Origin: Chionoecetes opilio
Taxonomy: Eukaryota > Arthropoda > Malacostraca > Decapoda > Majidae
NCBI GenBank assembly: GCA_016584305.1
Contig: JACEEZ010009391.1
Coordinates: 80,001 to 144,000 of the forward strand
DNA length: 64,000 nt
Reading direction: 5' to 3'
The translations under genes and the position numbers were made by a program. Under the pieces are notes generated by a model. The model ran no database searches, was not told where the DNA came from, and saw only the letters and a list, made by a program, of their open reading frames with translations. Below are positions 46,295 to 57,591 of the stretch, piece by piece. The first letter of the stretch is position 1; every line of letters starts with the position of its first letter.

Positions 46295-47203
46295 TTAGTA
46301 AAGGGCCTATATTTTTCATCCCTATATTTGGCTAATCTTTCCTGTAAATCTCCAGCCATATTGTCGGAGGACGCCTGCTAATGCTTTTGCTGATAACAAA
46401 TTTAAGTCTTTGTTAGTAAACTTTCACCTCCGGGCAGCATATTCCCGTTGTCTATGCGGGTACTGTAATGTACGGTAATACTGTACTGTATATGGTGTCC
46501 GAGTGAAGACGCAATTGGCTGTAGCTCCGAAACTAACCATAGGATTTTCTAGAAAATACCCTCATTGTGATTCCCACACAAAGATACTTACAGCTAGCAG
46601 GAAATTCTAACATACCCTATCCGTAACCTAACGTAACCTATCCTGACGTGCTTAAGAGTAAATGCTACATATAGTACTCTTCCAGAAAAGGGAATATGCC
46701 TCCGGTGTCGTGTCGGTACGTTTGGTACACGCCATAAATATCAATACAATGCAGCATTAACACTTACCATAATATGCTCAGATTGGCAGTCATAGAAAAT
46801 GTCAAATTTTAAGCGATTTCAATAAATGTGACTATCTATATTTGCTAAGATTTCCTCAGATATTTTCTTCAAAACATTCTCTCCCTTTCTTTATCCACTA
46901 GACTCTGGAGCTCTATATCAACGCATATTTTACACGACAAATACCGGGTATTAATAGTCTTCAGGAGCTATAGGCTCAAAAAAAAAAAAAAATACTAAAT
47001 AAATAAATAATGAAATAATAATAATTATATAATATAAAAAAATGAAATTAAATAATAATAATTATGTAAATCAATCATTCATTTCCTCTACTTTGAAATC
47101 CTCTCAGACCGTGTTGTGAACAGCAGGCTGATGTCTTTTTCTTAATAATTCTCAGCCTGCCCGTCTTGGACTCTTAATCTGTGGGGTCTATTTCTAGGTC
47201 ATC
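46295..47203. other. No gene seen
   Basis: AT-rich sequence. 46495-46590 is a copy of the dispersed repeat at 40075-40165. A-rich low-complexity lies at 46978-47060. Confidence 0.5.
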
Positions 47204-47214
47204 TTATTATATTT

Positions 47215-49126
47215 ATCATTTATCATCTTGGGAACCGGGACCAGCACAGGGCTCTGTCACGCCGGACTAGAACCCTGCTGGGGAGAGACAAGGAAAGGTA
47301 TGTCAGGAGTCTCGCTGAGGATGTCGAGGGTCATTTGAATGCTAATGACCTCTGACCCGCCTACCGAGCCCTGAAGAAGCTCCGTTCCAAGTCTCCTTCT
47401 TGGGCGAGTGCTATTCGAACAGCAGATGGGTGCCTCGTGTCGGACATGGATGGGCAGATGGCTCGTTGGGCTGAGTACTTTGGGCAGTTGTTCACGGTGG
47501 ACCCTCCAACTGAGCAGCTTCACACCACTGGGTTACAGGCAGTGGATGCCGATCCTCCCATTGACGAAACCACACCCTCTCTTGACGAAGTCAGAGAGGC
47601 TGTAGCAAAGTTGAGGGGTGGAAAGGCAGCTGGTGTTTGTAATATCAGTGCGGAGCTCCTCAAAGCTGGGGGTGAGGCCATGATCCGCGGGTTGCATGCT
47701 GTCCTGACTGCCGTGTGGCAATCAGGTACCATTCCTCCTGACTGGAAAAGGGGGCTGGTCGTCCCTATCTGGAAAGGAAAAGGGGACCGTCAGGACTGCA
47801 ACAATTACCGCGGTATTACACTGCTCAGCGTACCAGGCAAGGTGCTTGCCCATCTATTGCTGACACGGATTCGCAGTCATCTGGTGAAGCATCAGAGACC
47901 TCAGCAGTCTGGGTTCACGCCTGGTAAGTCAACTACGGACCGTATCCTAGCGCTTCGTGTCCTGGTGGAACGCCGACGTGAGTTTCGACAGGGGATGCTT
48001 GCAGCCTATGTTGATCTCAAGAAGGCGTTTGACTCAGTGCATCGTGAGTCACTTTGGGATCTTCTGCGACTTCGAGGGATTCCTGCAAGGACTATTGGTT
48101 TGATAACTGGTCTGTATTCTGGGACTGAGAGTGCTGTGAAGTGTGGGGCAGGTGTATCCAGCTTCTTTCCTGTGAATACAGGAGTGAGGCAAGGGTGCGT
48201 CCTTGCCCCATCACTTTTCAACGCTTGTATGGACTGGGTATTGGACAAGGTTGTAGATCAAAGTGATTGTGGAGCATCCGTCGGCAACACCAAGATCACT
48301 GATCTTGTTTTTGCCGATGATGCAGTAATCTTTGCTGAGTCGCTGGAGGTCCTGGTGATGGCTCTCGAGGCGCTGCACGAGGAGGCAAAGCCTTTGGGAC
48401 TTGAGGTCTCCTGGCTCAAGACCAAGGTCCAGGTGTTTGGAGACTTACTAGATGAAGCAGTACAGTCTGTTCATGCGTGTGGCGAGGACATTGAGATCTT
48501 GGAAAGTTTTACATACCTTGGTAGCGCAGTCCATAATGACGGCGGGTCACGTCAAGAAGTCTTACGGCGGATTGGCATAGCCCACGGTGTTATGGACTCG
48601 CTCAGCGGGAGTATTTGGCGTTGTCGGTACCTGTGCAGAAGGACAAAGGTCCGGATCTTCAAGTCGCTTGTGATCCCTGTCTTACTCTATGGTTGTGAGA
48701 CATGGACACTAAATAGTGACTTGAAGAGACGAATCAATGCCTTTGGTAATAAGTGTCTTCGCAGAATCATGGGGTATCGCTGGGATGATTACATGTCAAA
48801 TCAGCGATTGCACCGTGAGACTGAATCGAGGCCTATTACCTGCATAGTCCGTCAGCGCCAACTTCGGCTATATGGGCACGTGGCACGCTACCCTGAAACC
48901 GATCCTTCCCATCGGGTTGTATCTGTAAGAGACAATCCAGTGTGGAGGAGGCCAAGGGGGCGCCCACAAGGCTCGTGGCTGGGGCAAGTTGATGTTTCTT
49001 GTCGAGAGCTGCTTGGTATGGGCAAGGAGCCTGCATGGGAGCTCGCGCGTGGTGACCCCCGGTAGTGGCGTCGTAGGGTGGGCGAGGCGACGCGCCCCCC
49101 GGCGTATGCTCCTAATGATTGATTGA
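47215..49126 (+). mobile_element. 5'-truncated LINE with 11-bp TSD
   Basis: TTATTATATTT at 47204-47214 recurs exactly at 49127-49137, bracketing 1912 bp. The element starts after the endonuclease region and ends in (TGAT)n. It is nearly identical to the shorter copy at 14284-15093 over the shared 3' 0.8 kb, so the family has been active recently. Confidence 0.9.
47437..49065 (+). pseudogene. LINE reverse transcriptase with premature stop
   Basis: An open frame of about 540 codons, continuing upstream in frame through one stop (47353-47355) with AYRALKKLRSKSPSWASAIR. RT motifs in order: KAAGVCNISAELLKAGG, NYRGITLLSVPGKV, QSGFTPGKSTTDRI, YVDLKKAFDSVHRE (first aspartate), GVRQGCVLAPSLF and FADDAVIFAE (FADD at 48310-48321). 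Then come the SYLG-like FTYLGSAV and RLYGHVARYPE with RRPRGRPQGSW. The last codons are cut by TAG at 49063-49065, where the 14-kb copy has GAG. Catalytic residues are intact, but the 5' endonuclease is missing. RTE-like by tail architecture; clade unproven. Confidence 0.88.
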
Positions 49127-49498
49127 TTATTATATTTCACCTCCATTTTTGCAATGATTTCAACCAAACTTCAGAATGGTTAGGGTCATCCCGAGGATGA
49201 TTTCAAACTATATCGTGCCAGACTTATTCAATTTGTTCAACAGTGGAAAAAAAATATATTCTATATATTGCGCGAATGTAACAGGCCATTTGGAGTATAA
49301 AATGGCCTTATCTTTCAGAGTATAATCTGTAATGTGGGTGACTTGGGCTACTTCTGTTTAAATGCTCTTCCCTTTTCCTTCCTGCTTTACTCCATCCTAA
49401 CCTCTCCATTCCAACTCCTTTCTCATTCTCCTTGTCCACCGTACCCACTCCTCCCACTCCCTATTATAGTCTCTCTCTCTGCCCCCTCACTCCTACCA

Positions 49499-49660
49499 CT
49501 GCATGGCGGTGACTAGCAAAACATTACACAATGCCTGGGCTTCTCCACCCCACAGACTTAGATAATCTGCTTGAAACTTGGATTAAATCAAACAAGTGTG
49601 CATCAGAGAATAATAATTACCATACGTATGTAAATAAAATAATGCACGTGTTTGAAACTC
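49499..49660. repeat. 160-bp direct repeat, left copy
   Basis: From CTGCATGGCGGTGACTAGC to GCACGTGTTTGAA. It matches 50258-50417 with only a few substitutions. Confidence 0.9.
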
Positions 49661-50257
49661 TCTCTCTCTTTCTCTCTCTGAGGATATTAGAGTCAACTTC
49701 ACATTTTCACATTTATTCCAATCACGTTGCTTGCTGGGAAGCACAACCTGTCAATACTGAGGGGCATGTGCACCACTGAGTGACTGTGCACCAAGGACTG
49801 ATTGTGTGCACTACTGAGCGTTTGTGTGCACAGTGTGATGTAGGTGTATCATTATAAGCTACGTGTGCACCTGTATCTGGATGTACACCATCACATGAGG
49901 TGCACATACACACCTCAGACTTTAATGTACATATTCTGGTGTGGTAACAGATCGTACACCCAGTGATGGGGAGGAGGGAGGGAGGGGAAGAGTGGGAAAT
50001 GTACAAAATGTAAAGTAACACACATGGGAGGGAACACCTGTACATAAGAAAAGTCTGCATACTCGTAATTATACATAAAAGTATGCGAGGGAAACATCTG
50101 TACAAATTATAAGCACACTGTATACCTACGTCTTAAAAGTTAACTGAATGTACATACATTTGAGAAGATCGGCTGTTTGGATGCAGCCTTGTGCAGCAAA
50201 CACACATTCACCCATGCAGCACAGCCCTGCGAGCCCACACCCTCCCCTCGGAGCCCC
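49661..50257. other. Spacer between direct repeats; GTGCAC-rich
   Basis: Contains a CT tract, then degenerate repeats of TGTGCACCACTGAGTG (about 49768-49835). Several GTGCAC and TGTACA motifs follow, some inverted. No gene. Confidence 0.6.
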
Positions 50258-50417
50258 CTGCATGGCGGTGACTAGCAAAACATTACACAATGCCTGGGCT
50301 TCTCCACCCCACAGACTTAAATAATCTGCTTGAAACTTGGATAAAATTAAACAAGTGTGCATAAGAGAATAATAATTACCATACGTACGTAAATAAAATA
50401 ATGCACGTGTTTGAAGA
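50258..50417. repeat. 160-bp direct repeat, right copy
   Basis: Second copy of 49499-49660, 759 bp downstream, same orientation. The pair could be terminal repeats of a small retroelement-like unit or a local duplication. Confidence 0.9.
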
Positions 50418-51770
50418 AGCTCTAACATAGATACTGTTGCTTCTATTGAACATATAAAGAAGACTCTGGTATCATAAATATCTGTATATATAATATATAT
50501 GTAACATCAACATGAACTATTGGGATGTAAAATACTATCAATGTCAACAAGGCAAAATTAATTTTCTCCTTATGTAATTCAATTAGTTTCCATTATGTAT
50601 ATGTACATGACACTGCTGCCTCAATGGCTGTGTGGATGTGTGGCGTTGTCAGGCAGCAAACAGGTGACTGTGATAAGTGTAGATCTGTCTTCTCTGATGT
50701 TTATGGGTGAGCTAGAGTCACTCGTCACTCTCTAGTAACTGACGTAACATAATTTCTATATAAATGCTGTCAATTCCTCTTCCAATAGTCTACCTGAGGA
50801 AGGGAGGAAAGAGGAAGGGTGCTGTTCCACAAACATGACTTTGAGTGACCCCATCACAGGTCAGACCTGCTGAGATCCTGCAGATCACAGGTCATGCTGG
50901 GAAGGAGCGAGGAGAGAAGGAAGATCAAAACCTGACAATGTACATCTTTAAAGCCTCATCTTTAGGGGCTGAGGATAAGTGAGTATTAGCAAATGCATCT
51001 CTAAGAGTCCTAGTAATTATTATAAAACATTTCTCTAAGACATATACAAAAATTTAAAGTGAAAATGATTCATAATATTAAGTCGTTGGGCTGAAGAAAA
51101 ATGACATGAATGGCGAAAAGCCTCTGAGGATTTCCTTGCTACATGTAGCGACACACAGGCCTTGCTAGGGAATTTTTGGTTATTGTAATTCATCTCAAAT
51201 TTGCTGCAGAAACCTGAACCACAAACCGTTTGGGTTATATTGAATTTTAACCTCCCCATGCAACTGACTTCACTAAATCTGAGCTGCTTAGGGACACGCA
51301 TGCACAAATCACCACCACCACCACCACCCACTAGTATGTAGTACAAAAGACACACAAAAAATGAGGGTCAGGTACTTTTAATTCCCTGAAGAAACATCCT
51401 GAAGGGGTTTTAGATCAGTAGTCAGTCTGGTGACATGTAGCAGAGGGGAGGGAGGTGTGGCGCTGATGGTGACGTTGGCGGTGACATGCACAACAGATAG
51501 TGATGATGGTGACCGTGACAGGTTTGAAGTTAGCATGAATCTCAGTCTTGGTGCTGAACTATGCATGGGACTCCCTATTGGCCTGAAGGGACTGGTATGG
51601 TTTGAAAAAATAGGTCATTTGCTATTGTGTTTTCACTAACTATGGACTAGGTACTCACTCAACTGCCATGAAAATTCTGAGTACGCTATGATTGTCCTGT
51701 TTTGTGTCTTATATCTTCTGTCTCTACATTTTGAAGGTGGTGGTGTAGGTCACGGTAATAGTTGTAGACT
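50418..51770. other. No gene seen
   Basis: AT-rich with short frames only. No recognisable domain or RNA. Confidence 0.5.
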
Positions 51771-52385
51771 TGTGTAGTAGTAGTAGTAGTAGTAGTAGTA
51801 AAAGTATAAGTAGTAGACTTGTGTAGTAGTAGTAGTAAAAGTATAGGTAGTAGACTTGTGTAGTAGTAGTAGTAGTAGTAGTAAAAGTATAGGTAGTAGA
51901 CTTGTGTAGTAGTAGTAGTAAGAGTATAGGTAGTAGACTTGTGTAGGTAGTAGTAGTAGTAGTAGTAGTAGTAAGAGTATAGGTAGTAGACTTGTGTAGT
52001 AGTAGTAGTAGTAAAAGTATAGGTAGTAGACTTGTGTAGTAGTAGTAGTAGTAAAAGTATAGGTAGTAGACTTGTGTAGTAGTAGTAGTAGTAAAAGTAT
52101 AGGTAGTAGACTTGTGTAGTAGTAGTAGTAAGAGTATAGGTAGTAGACTTGTGTAGTAGTAGTAGTAGTAGTAAGAGTATAGGTAGTAGACTTGTGTAGT
52201 AGTAGTAGTAGTAGTAGTAGTAGTAAGAGTATAGGTAGTAGACTTGTGTAGTAGTAGTAGTAGTAGTAAGAGTATAGGTAGTAGACTTGTGTAGTAGTAG
52301 TAGTAGTAGTAGTAAGAGTATAGGTAGTAGACTTGTGTAGTAGTAGTAGTAGTAGTAAGAGTATAGGTAGTAGACTTGTGTAGTA
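51771..52385. repeat. Higher-order (GTA)n minisatellite
   Basis: About sixteen units, each made of 3-9 GTA/TAG triplets followed by the constant block AGTATAGGTAGTAGACTTGT. Unit length varies only through triplet number (about 30-55 bp). Confidence 0.95.
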
Positions 52386-54214
52386 TAGTATGTAGTAGCA
52401 GTGGTTGGTTGGTTAATTAGTTGTGGTAATAAGAACAATAGCAGAGTAGTATTGGTAGTATCAACAATATAGTAATTAATAAAGAAAAAGACATTATCAC
52501 AAATATAAACCTACAGGACAAAGTGATGTTATTCCACTCTTGACACTGCGGTGTATTCACAATGAAACCAGAAAGACAAAACAACCATCAACTGTCTGAA
52601 GTCAATAAACTACTAACCACATTAACTTATACCACCATAAAATCTGATAAAGAGGAAACTATCTCATTAACATTGTTACAGATGTGGCCATGGTGAAATA
52701 GGCTGGAGAAGTTCTATAAACAGCATACAAAAAATCCAAATGTGGGCATGTGTATGTGTAGTGTATGTGTTTTGGTAGTGCAATATGTTGTCTTGAAGGC
52801 TGTGTTAAGCTTGTCATCACCTGTCTGTCTGTCTGTTAGTGTATGCAAGTAGTTAAACAGAAAGGAAACACATATGGAATGACATCTAACACTGGTGAAG
52901 GATGATGTCTTTGTATGTGTGCAAATACAGTAACACATTTCTGCAAATTTAAAGATGTAGTGGGTGGCGGAGTGTTGTGCGGGGGTACGAGTGGCGGCCT
53001 GGCGTGGTGGGCATGCAAGGGAGGGTTGGGGTTTACCTGATGACTGACCAGGTACATTGAGTTATTACCATGACTTGTTTCTGTTGCATCACTATAACAA
53101 TAAGATGACTACAAACACATATGGCATCTACCCACTACCAAAAATTATATACAGTAATAACAGCAATGACATCTAAACTACAGTCATATATCCTATTAAT
53201 TCTTTCATTAGGCTTCCCAGAATTTATCTCCAGCATAAATTACTTACACCAGCCATATCCCTGGTGGCTTGATGTCAAGGAATGATTGTCACTAAAAACA
53301 ATTCAACAATTTTCCCCTAGCACTATATGTTTATAGTTTATACACATAAACCTTTTAAACTTCAATGACAACCGAGCACTGGCCAGTACAGTTCAACGCC
53401 AAATAAAGCACTTTTTTATACTGCAATTCTTATCACGTTAGCACTACAGCTTGGGTCTGAAGTACTACCCTCTCTTAAACTGATTGATTTCCTTAACTAT
53501 TACCTTTATAAATTATCATGTTCTAATTTTTGTCTTTAGGTTCTAAGCTATCACTATTCTAAACCAACCTTTCCAGTTCCTTTGCAATCCTTCTTAGTCC
53601 AAGAATGCTTAAAGCCAAAATATCAAAAAGCCACCACATACCTCACATCTTACCACCAGTGAAACAAAACCTGATGTTCTATCCCTTTGTATGCCAGCAT
53701 CAGATAAAGCACCAAGGCTCCTTCTATTTCAGCTGAGTGTCTGAAAATAAGGCAAAGTCCTGATAGGAAGCACAAGGAGGTTTGTGGAGCACCTGGCTGG
53801 CTATGAGGAAGCACTTATTGTTGTTGTCACTCTATTTGCTGTTTTCACTGGTAATGCTCAGACACGGCACCTCACCGCCCAGCCAATCCCGCAAGTGACA
53901 ATTCACTTTTCCCTAGCACAGAGGGGTGTCAGGTCAAGTGCCCGTCATCCCCTTCCTGCAATCTCTAGTGCCATGGGACAAAGAGGGCAGGGATAAATGC
54001 ATCTGTTGGATTTGGCACAAAAAACCGGGAAACATCATTGCATATTCTGACCCTAAAAGTTGCCTCTTGTTTACTCAAAAGCGTGAGACAGTCTGTAGGA
54101 TGCCCCATGAACTCCTATAAATAAATACTTCTTGTAGGATGCCTCTTAACACAGCACCAATGATGCCAAGCCTGCATGTGGGTCTATATCCTCTGATTAT
54201 TGCTGCCAACATAG

Positions 54215-54215
<1 letters not shown>
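52386..54215. other. No gene supported
   Basis: Mixed sequence with short frames, a CTGT microsatellite at about 52822-52838 and no recognisable domain on either strand. Confidence 0.45.

Positions 54216-54216
<1 letters not shown>

Positions 54217-54294
<78 letters not shown>
54217..54294. repeat. (CA)n microsatellite
   Basis: About 37 CA units, with scattered CA-rich text continuing to 54355. Confidence 0.95.
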
Positions 54295-54295
<1 letters not shown>

Positions 54296-54355
54296 ATACT
54301 CATACACACCCATATATACACACACAGCCATACTCCCTTATGCACACACACACAA

Positions 54356-55505
54356 ACAAGATGCACATAATTAATGCTACAGTATATCACACTCGTAAGA
54401 CCTCCGGGTTGCTACATCATCACAGTGCAAGGATACATTATGGGAACAGCAGCAGCTGGACACCAGAATATAACATCAACACCCAAACCCAGCACGGGAA
54501 CCCATCTCTCCACGGCTTCTGAGATTCTGACGTGAGGCTTCCACCCCCGCTTGAGGCTCCTGCTGGCCCTGCAGCTTCCCCTGGGGAGGGGGGGAGGGGG
54601 TGTCTACCATCACAGCACGGATTGTCGGGTGACAGCTTTGTGTACCGGCTGCAGTACTCATGACCTGTCATGAGACAACGACTATGAAAAAAATATCATG
54701 TCCATAATCATATGTTCAACATATGGGAACTGCACATGCATACTGTAATGATAACATGATAAAAACAACAATAAATATGAACAAATATTTCAAATATTTG
54801 CTGGATGGAAATGAGTTGCAATCGTCATAATGGCTGTAAATATTTCAGCAGCCTGCACCAGCAGTGAGATGTGAGCTAAGTACATCTATAAACTTGGTCT
54901 TTGGTTCCTAACTGAAGTTAATGGTAGAAACTTTGGTTCAAAGCAACTTTGACTGCTGTTTGATGGAGGATCCATCTTGAGAATGAAAATATCCTCAAGG
55001 ATATTTTGGCAACATAATAATAACTGGCAGTAATGACGCGTTGCTGAGCTTTGCTTGGCACCAGACATCTGGTATGTACTCGCATCTTTGCTTATCTCCG
55101 AGAGCCATAACACCAAGGGTTCAGAGAAGCATAAGCAGGTCTGCTGAAACAAGGAAAGCAAGAACCACCACTGTCCACACAGCTTTCTAGCTTTATTGAA
55201 CAGACTTCTGTATCGGTGGTTCACAAAGGGCCTTCTCTCCATCTTACCCTTCCTTGGAGGCATAAAGCATATATAATTGGCATATTTCCTGCCAATCCTT
55301 GGATATTTCACTGTTCCCAACAAACACTAAACAAATCAATATCCTTCTTCATTACAAGGTGAACTTCACAATTTGAGTAGAAAGTAAGCACAATAAACAA
55401 AGAAAAATGACTGACTCCAAAAGCTTCTTATATAATACCTCTGTACTCTCACGAATATATTGCCTCTGTACCCTATATAATTGTGGCACTGCTCATTCCT
55501 GGTCT
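54356..55505. other. No gene supported
   Basis: A 145-codon open frame on the - strand (54886-55323) has no recognisable domain and no splice context that would make it an exon with confidence. Confidence 0.4.
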
Positions 55506-55757
55506 TCTGTGGTATTGTACTCCCTCCCCAACACACGTACAGGAGAGGAGGGCTGCTAGGCCCCTTCACTGTGGTATTGTACTCCCTCCCCAACACACGT
55601 ACAGGAGAGGAGGGCTGCTAGGCCCCTTCACTGTGGTATTGTACTCCCTCCCCAACACACGTACAGGAGAGGAGGGCTGCTAGGCCCCTTCACTGTGGTA
55701 TTGTACTCCCTCCCCAACACACGTACAGGAGAGGAGGGCTGCTAGGCCCCTTCACTG
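55506..55757. repeat. 62-bp tandem repeat, about four copies
   Basis: The unit starts TGTGGTATTGTACTCCCTCC and contains ACACGTACAGGAGAGGAGGG. Copies are essentially identical, indicating recent expansion or homogenisation. The stop-free frame across it is an artefact of the 62-bp period. Confidence 0.95.
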
Positions 55758-56540
55758 CTAAACTCTGGAACTCTTCCTGTTTCTATTTTTCCACCTTCCC
55801 ATGACTTCAATCTTTTCAAAAGAGGAGTAACAAGACACCTCCCGAATTAAATTGGCCCACCCCCCTTTTTATATTCTCTTACTGTCTTCTTTATAGGGAC
55901 TGGCAACTAAGCGAGCTTTTTGTTACTCTCGTTTTTTTGCCCTTCAAAAGCTTCCTTTCTTCTTTTGCCCTTCAAAGCCTTCCCTTTTTGCCCTTGCCAG
56001 TCCTTTGTGATGTAAAGAAAAGAAAAGAAAAAAAAAAGAAAAAGTCACCTGTATGATGAGTCATATAAACTCCTGAACATAAGTTCATACTGTTACGCGG
56101 GAAAATGGGTTAAAACTTTTGACTCATGATTGACGAAGAGTTTACGTTGAGTGGGAGGGGGTAAAGTAATATATAAATGTCGAGTAATTAAATGCGTAAT
56201 TTTCCTTCACTCCTCAGTTCTGAATCACTATATATAAATATATTTTGACATATGTTGTGCCGACGGTAGCTGGTGACGTCAGCGGGCCAGGCAAGAAGGA
56301 GGGCAGGGAGCCATATTAGTTGTCTTTCGGTCCACGTGTAAGCTGTGGTAAGACGTGTGGGGAGGTGAGGCTATCAACCCTTTATAAGGGTTTCAAGGTA
56401 GCAGTGGGAAGCTGGCGGTGGGAAGCCGGCGGGGTGAGCGGCGGTGAGCAGTGGGAACAGCTGTGAACGACCCTGGATACACCAGGATACAGCTAAGGCT
56501 TTGTTTCATAGCTGGAGTGTGTGGGTATTGATACTTTACT

Positions 56541-56820
56541 CAGAGAATCAGTGTGACGGGAAAGTTACACAGAGAACCAGTGTGACGGGCAAGTTACACA
56601 GAGAATCAGTGTGACGGGCAAGTTACACAGAGAATCAGTGTGACGGGCAAGTTACACAGAGAATCAGTGTGACGGGCAAGTTACACAGAATCAGTGTGAC
56701 GGGCAAGTTACACAGAGAATCAGTGTGACGGGCAAGTTACACAGAGAATCAGTGTGACGGGCAAGTTACACAGAGAATCAGTGTGACGGGCAAGTTACAC
56801 AGAGAACCAGTGTGACGGGA
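56541..56820. repeat. 29-bp tandem repeat, about 9.6 copies
   Basis: The unit CAGAGAATCAGTGTGACGGG, followed by CAAGTTACA, is nearly invariant. One copy (about 56676-56700) lacks four bases, and edge copies carry AACCAG or GGGAAAG variants. Confidence 0.95.
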
Positions 56821-56924
56821 CATTTACTCAGTGATTTAGGGTGAAGGAGTTATAGGGTTACGTTTTGAGCACGAGCTGAGAGTCGCGTCGTGTCGATGTT
56901 GTTAGCATTAAGTATGTATTTATG

Positions 56925-57008
56925 TTAAGACATTAGGTTAAGACATTAAGTTAAGACATTAAGTTAAGACATTAGGTTAAGACATTATGTTAAGACATTA
57001 TGTTAAGA
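56925..57008. repeat. 12-bp tandem repeat (TTAAGACATTAG)
   Basis: About six copies of TTAAGACATTAG/ATG, with A/G variation at one position. Confidence 0.85.
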
Positions 57009-57363
57009 AGGAGTTGGGAAGTAATTACTGGTGAATCAGTAAAGTGACAATATACTAAGATTCTGATAACGAGTTGTTATTCAGACCCATTAGTACTTAC
57101 ATATTTTCTTAATCTTATATATTTTTTTTCCCACTTATTGTGGGCGGTGGCAGCGTAATAGCCAGGATTGTGGAGCCCTTCGAGTTAACGTCAAAGCTAT
57201 AAAGCTATAAAGGGGGGCGCCACAATACCAATTCTTTGCTGGGTGGATTGAGGTCTCATAATGAAATGAGACAAACATTTCCATCAAGTTGGGAAATCTT
57301 TCAGCTGTGCACTAAGGACAACAGCCAGCCTGTGTCTAAGGGGGATCAGTAATAGGCTCACCT

Positions 57364-57591
57364 TCACAGCTCAGTGAGGCGATCCAGGGTGGAGATGCAC
57401 GCCCACTTGCCGATCAACTTCTCACGACGGTCAATCTTCTTTACTTTGTAAGTGCTTGAGGGGCCACCGAGGAACTCTAGTTCATAGCGGCCGCCGTCGG
57501 TGAGGGCCTGACGCAGCGCCTTGACTGCCGGGTAGCCCAGCCCTCGGGTCTCTATCTCCACAGTTGATGACGCCATTTTGTCCCGCATGGT
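57364..57591 (-). CDS. LRR gene, terminal exon
   Basis: The acceptor CCACCCTAG precedes ACCATGCGGGAC. It codes TMRDKMASSTVEIETRGLGY...LIGKWACISTLDRLTEL and stops at TGA. It forms a C-terminal cap of about 75 residues with charged KVKKIDRREK and no LRR. No good AATAAA is visible just downstream. Confidence 0.8.
   Translation of the reverse strand, partial: TMRDKMASSTVEIETRGLGYPAVKALRQALTDGGRYELEFLGGPSSTYKVKKIDRREKLIGKWACISTLDRLTEL

Larger units (their letters stand above)
56091..57224. mobile_element. Possible solo LTR with 4-bp duplication
   Basis: The segment starts TGTTACGCGGG and ends GGCGCCACA. The ends are weakly inverted (TGT..CGC / GCGCCACA), and ATAC lies on both sides (56087-56090 and 57225-57228). 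A length of 1134 bp, TG...CA ends and a 4-bp duplication suit a Ty3/gypsy-type solo LTR. No internal domain or primer-binding site is present next to it. Much of its middle is tandem repeat. Tentative. Confidence 0.35.

Noticed and set aside
51686..52438. 250-codon Tyr/Thr/Leu-rich frame
   Set aside because: Translation of the GTA satellite.
54886..55323. 145-codon open frame on -
   Set aside because: No domain, no splice sites fitting neighbours, and plausible by chance.
56925..57008. Interstitial telomeric repeat
   Set aside because: The unit is TTAAGACATTAG, not TTAGG or TTAGGG. Short TTAGG-like runs near 32756-32870 are also too few and lie in a foldback element.
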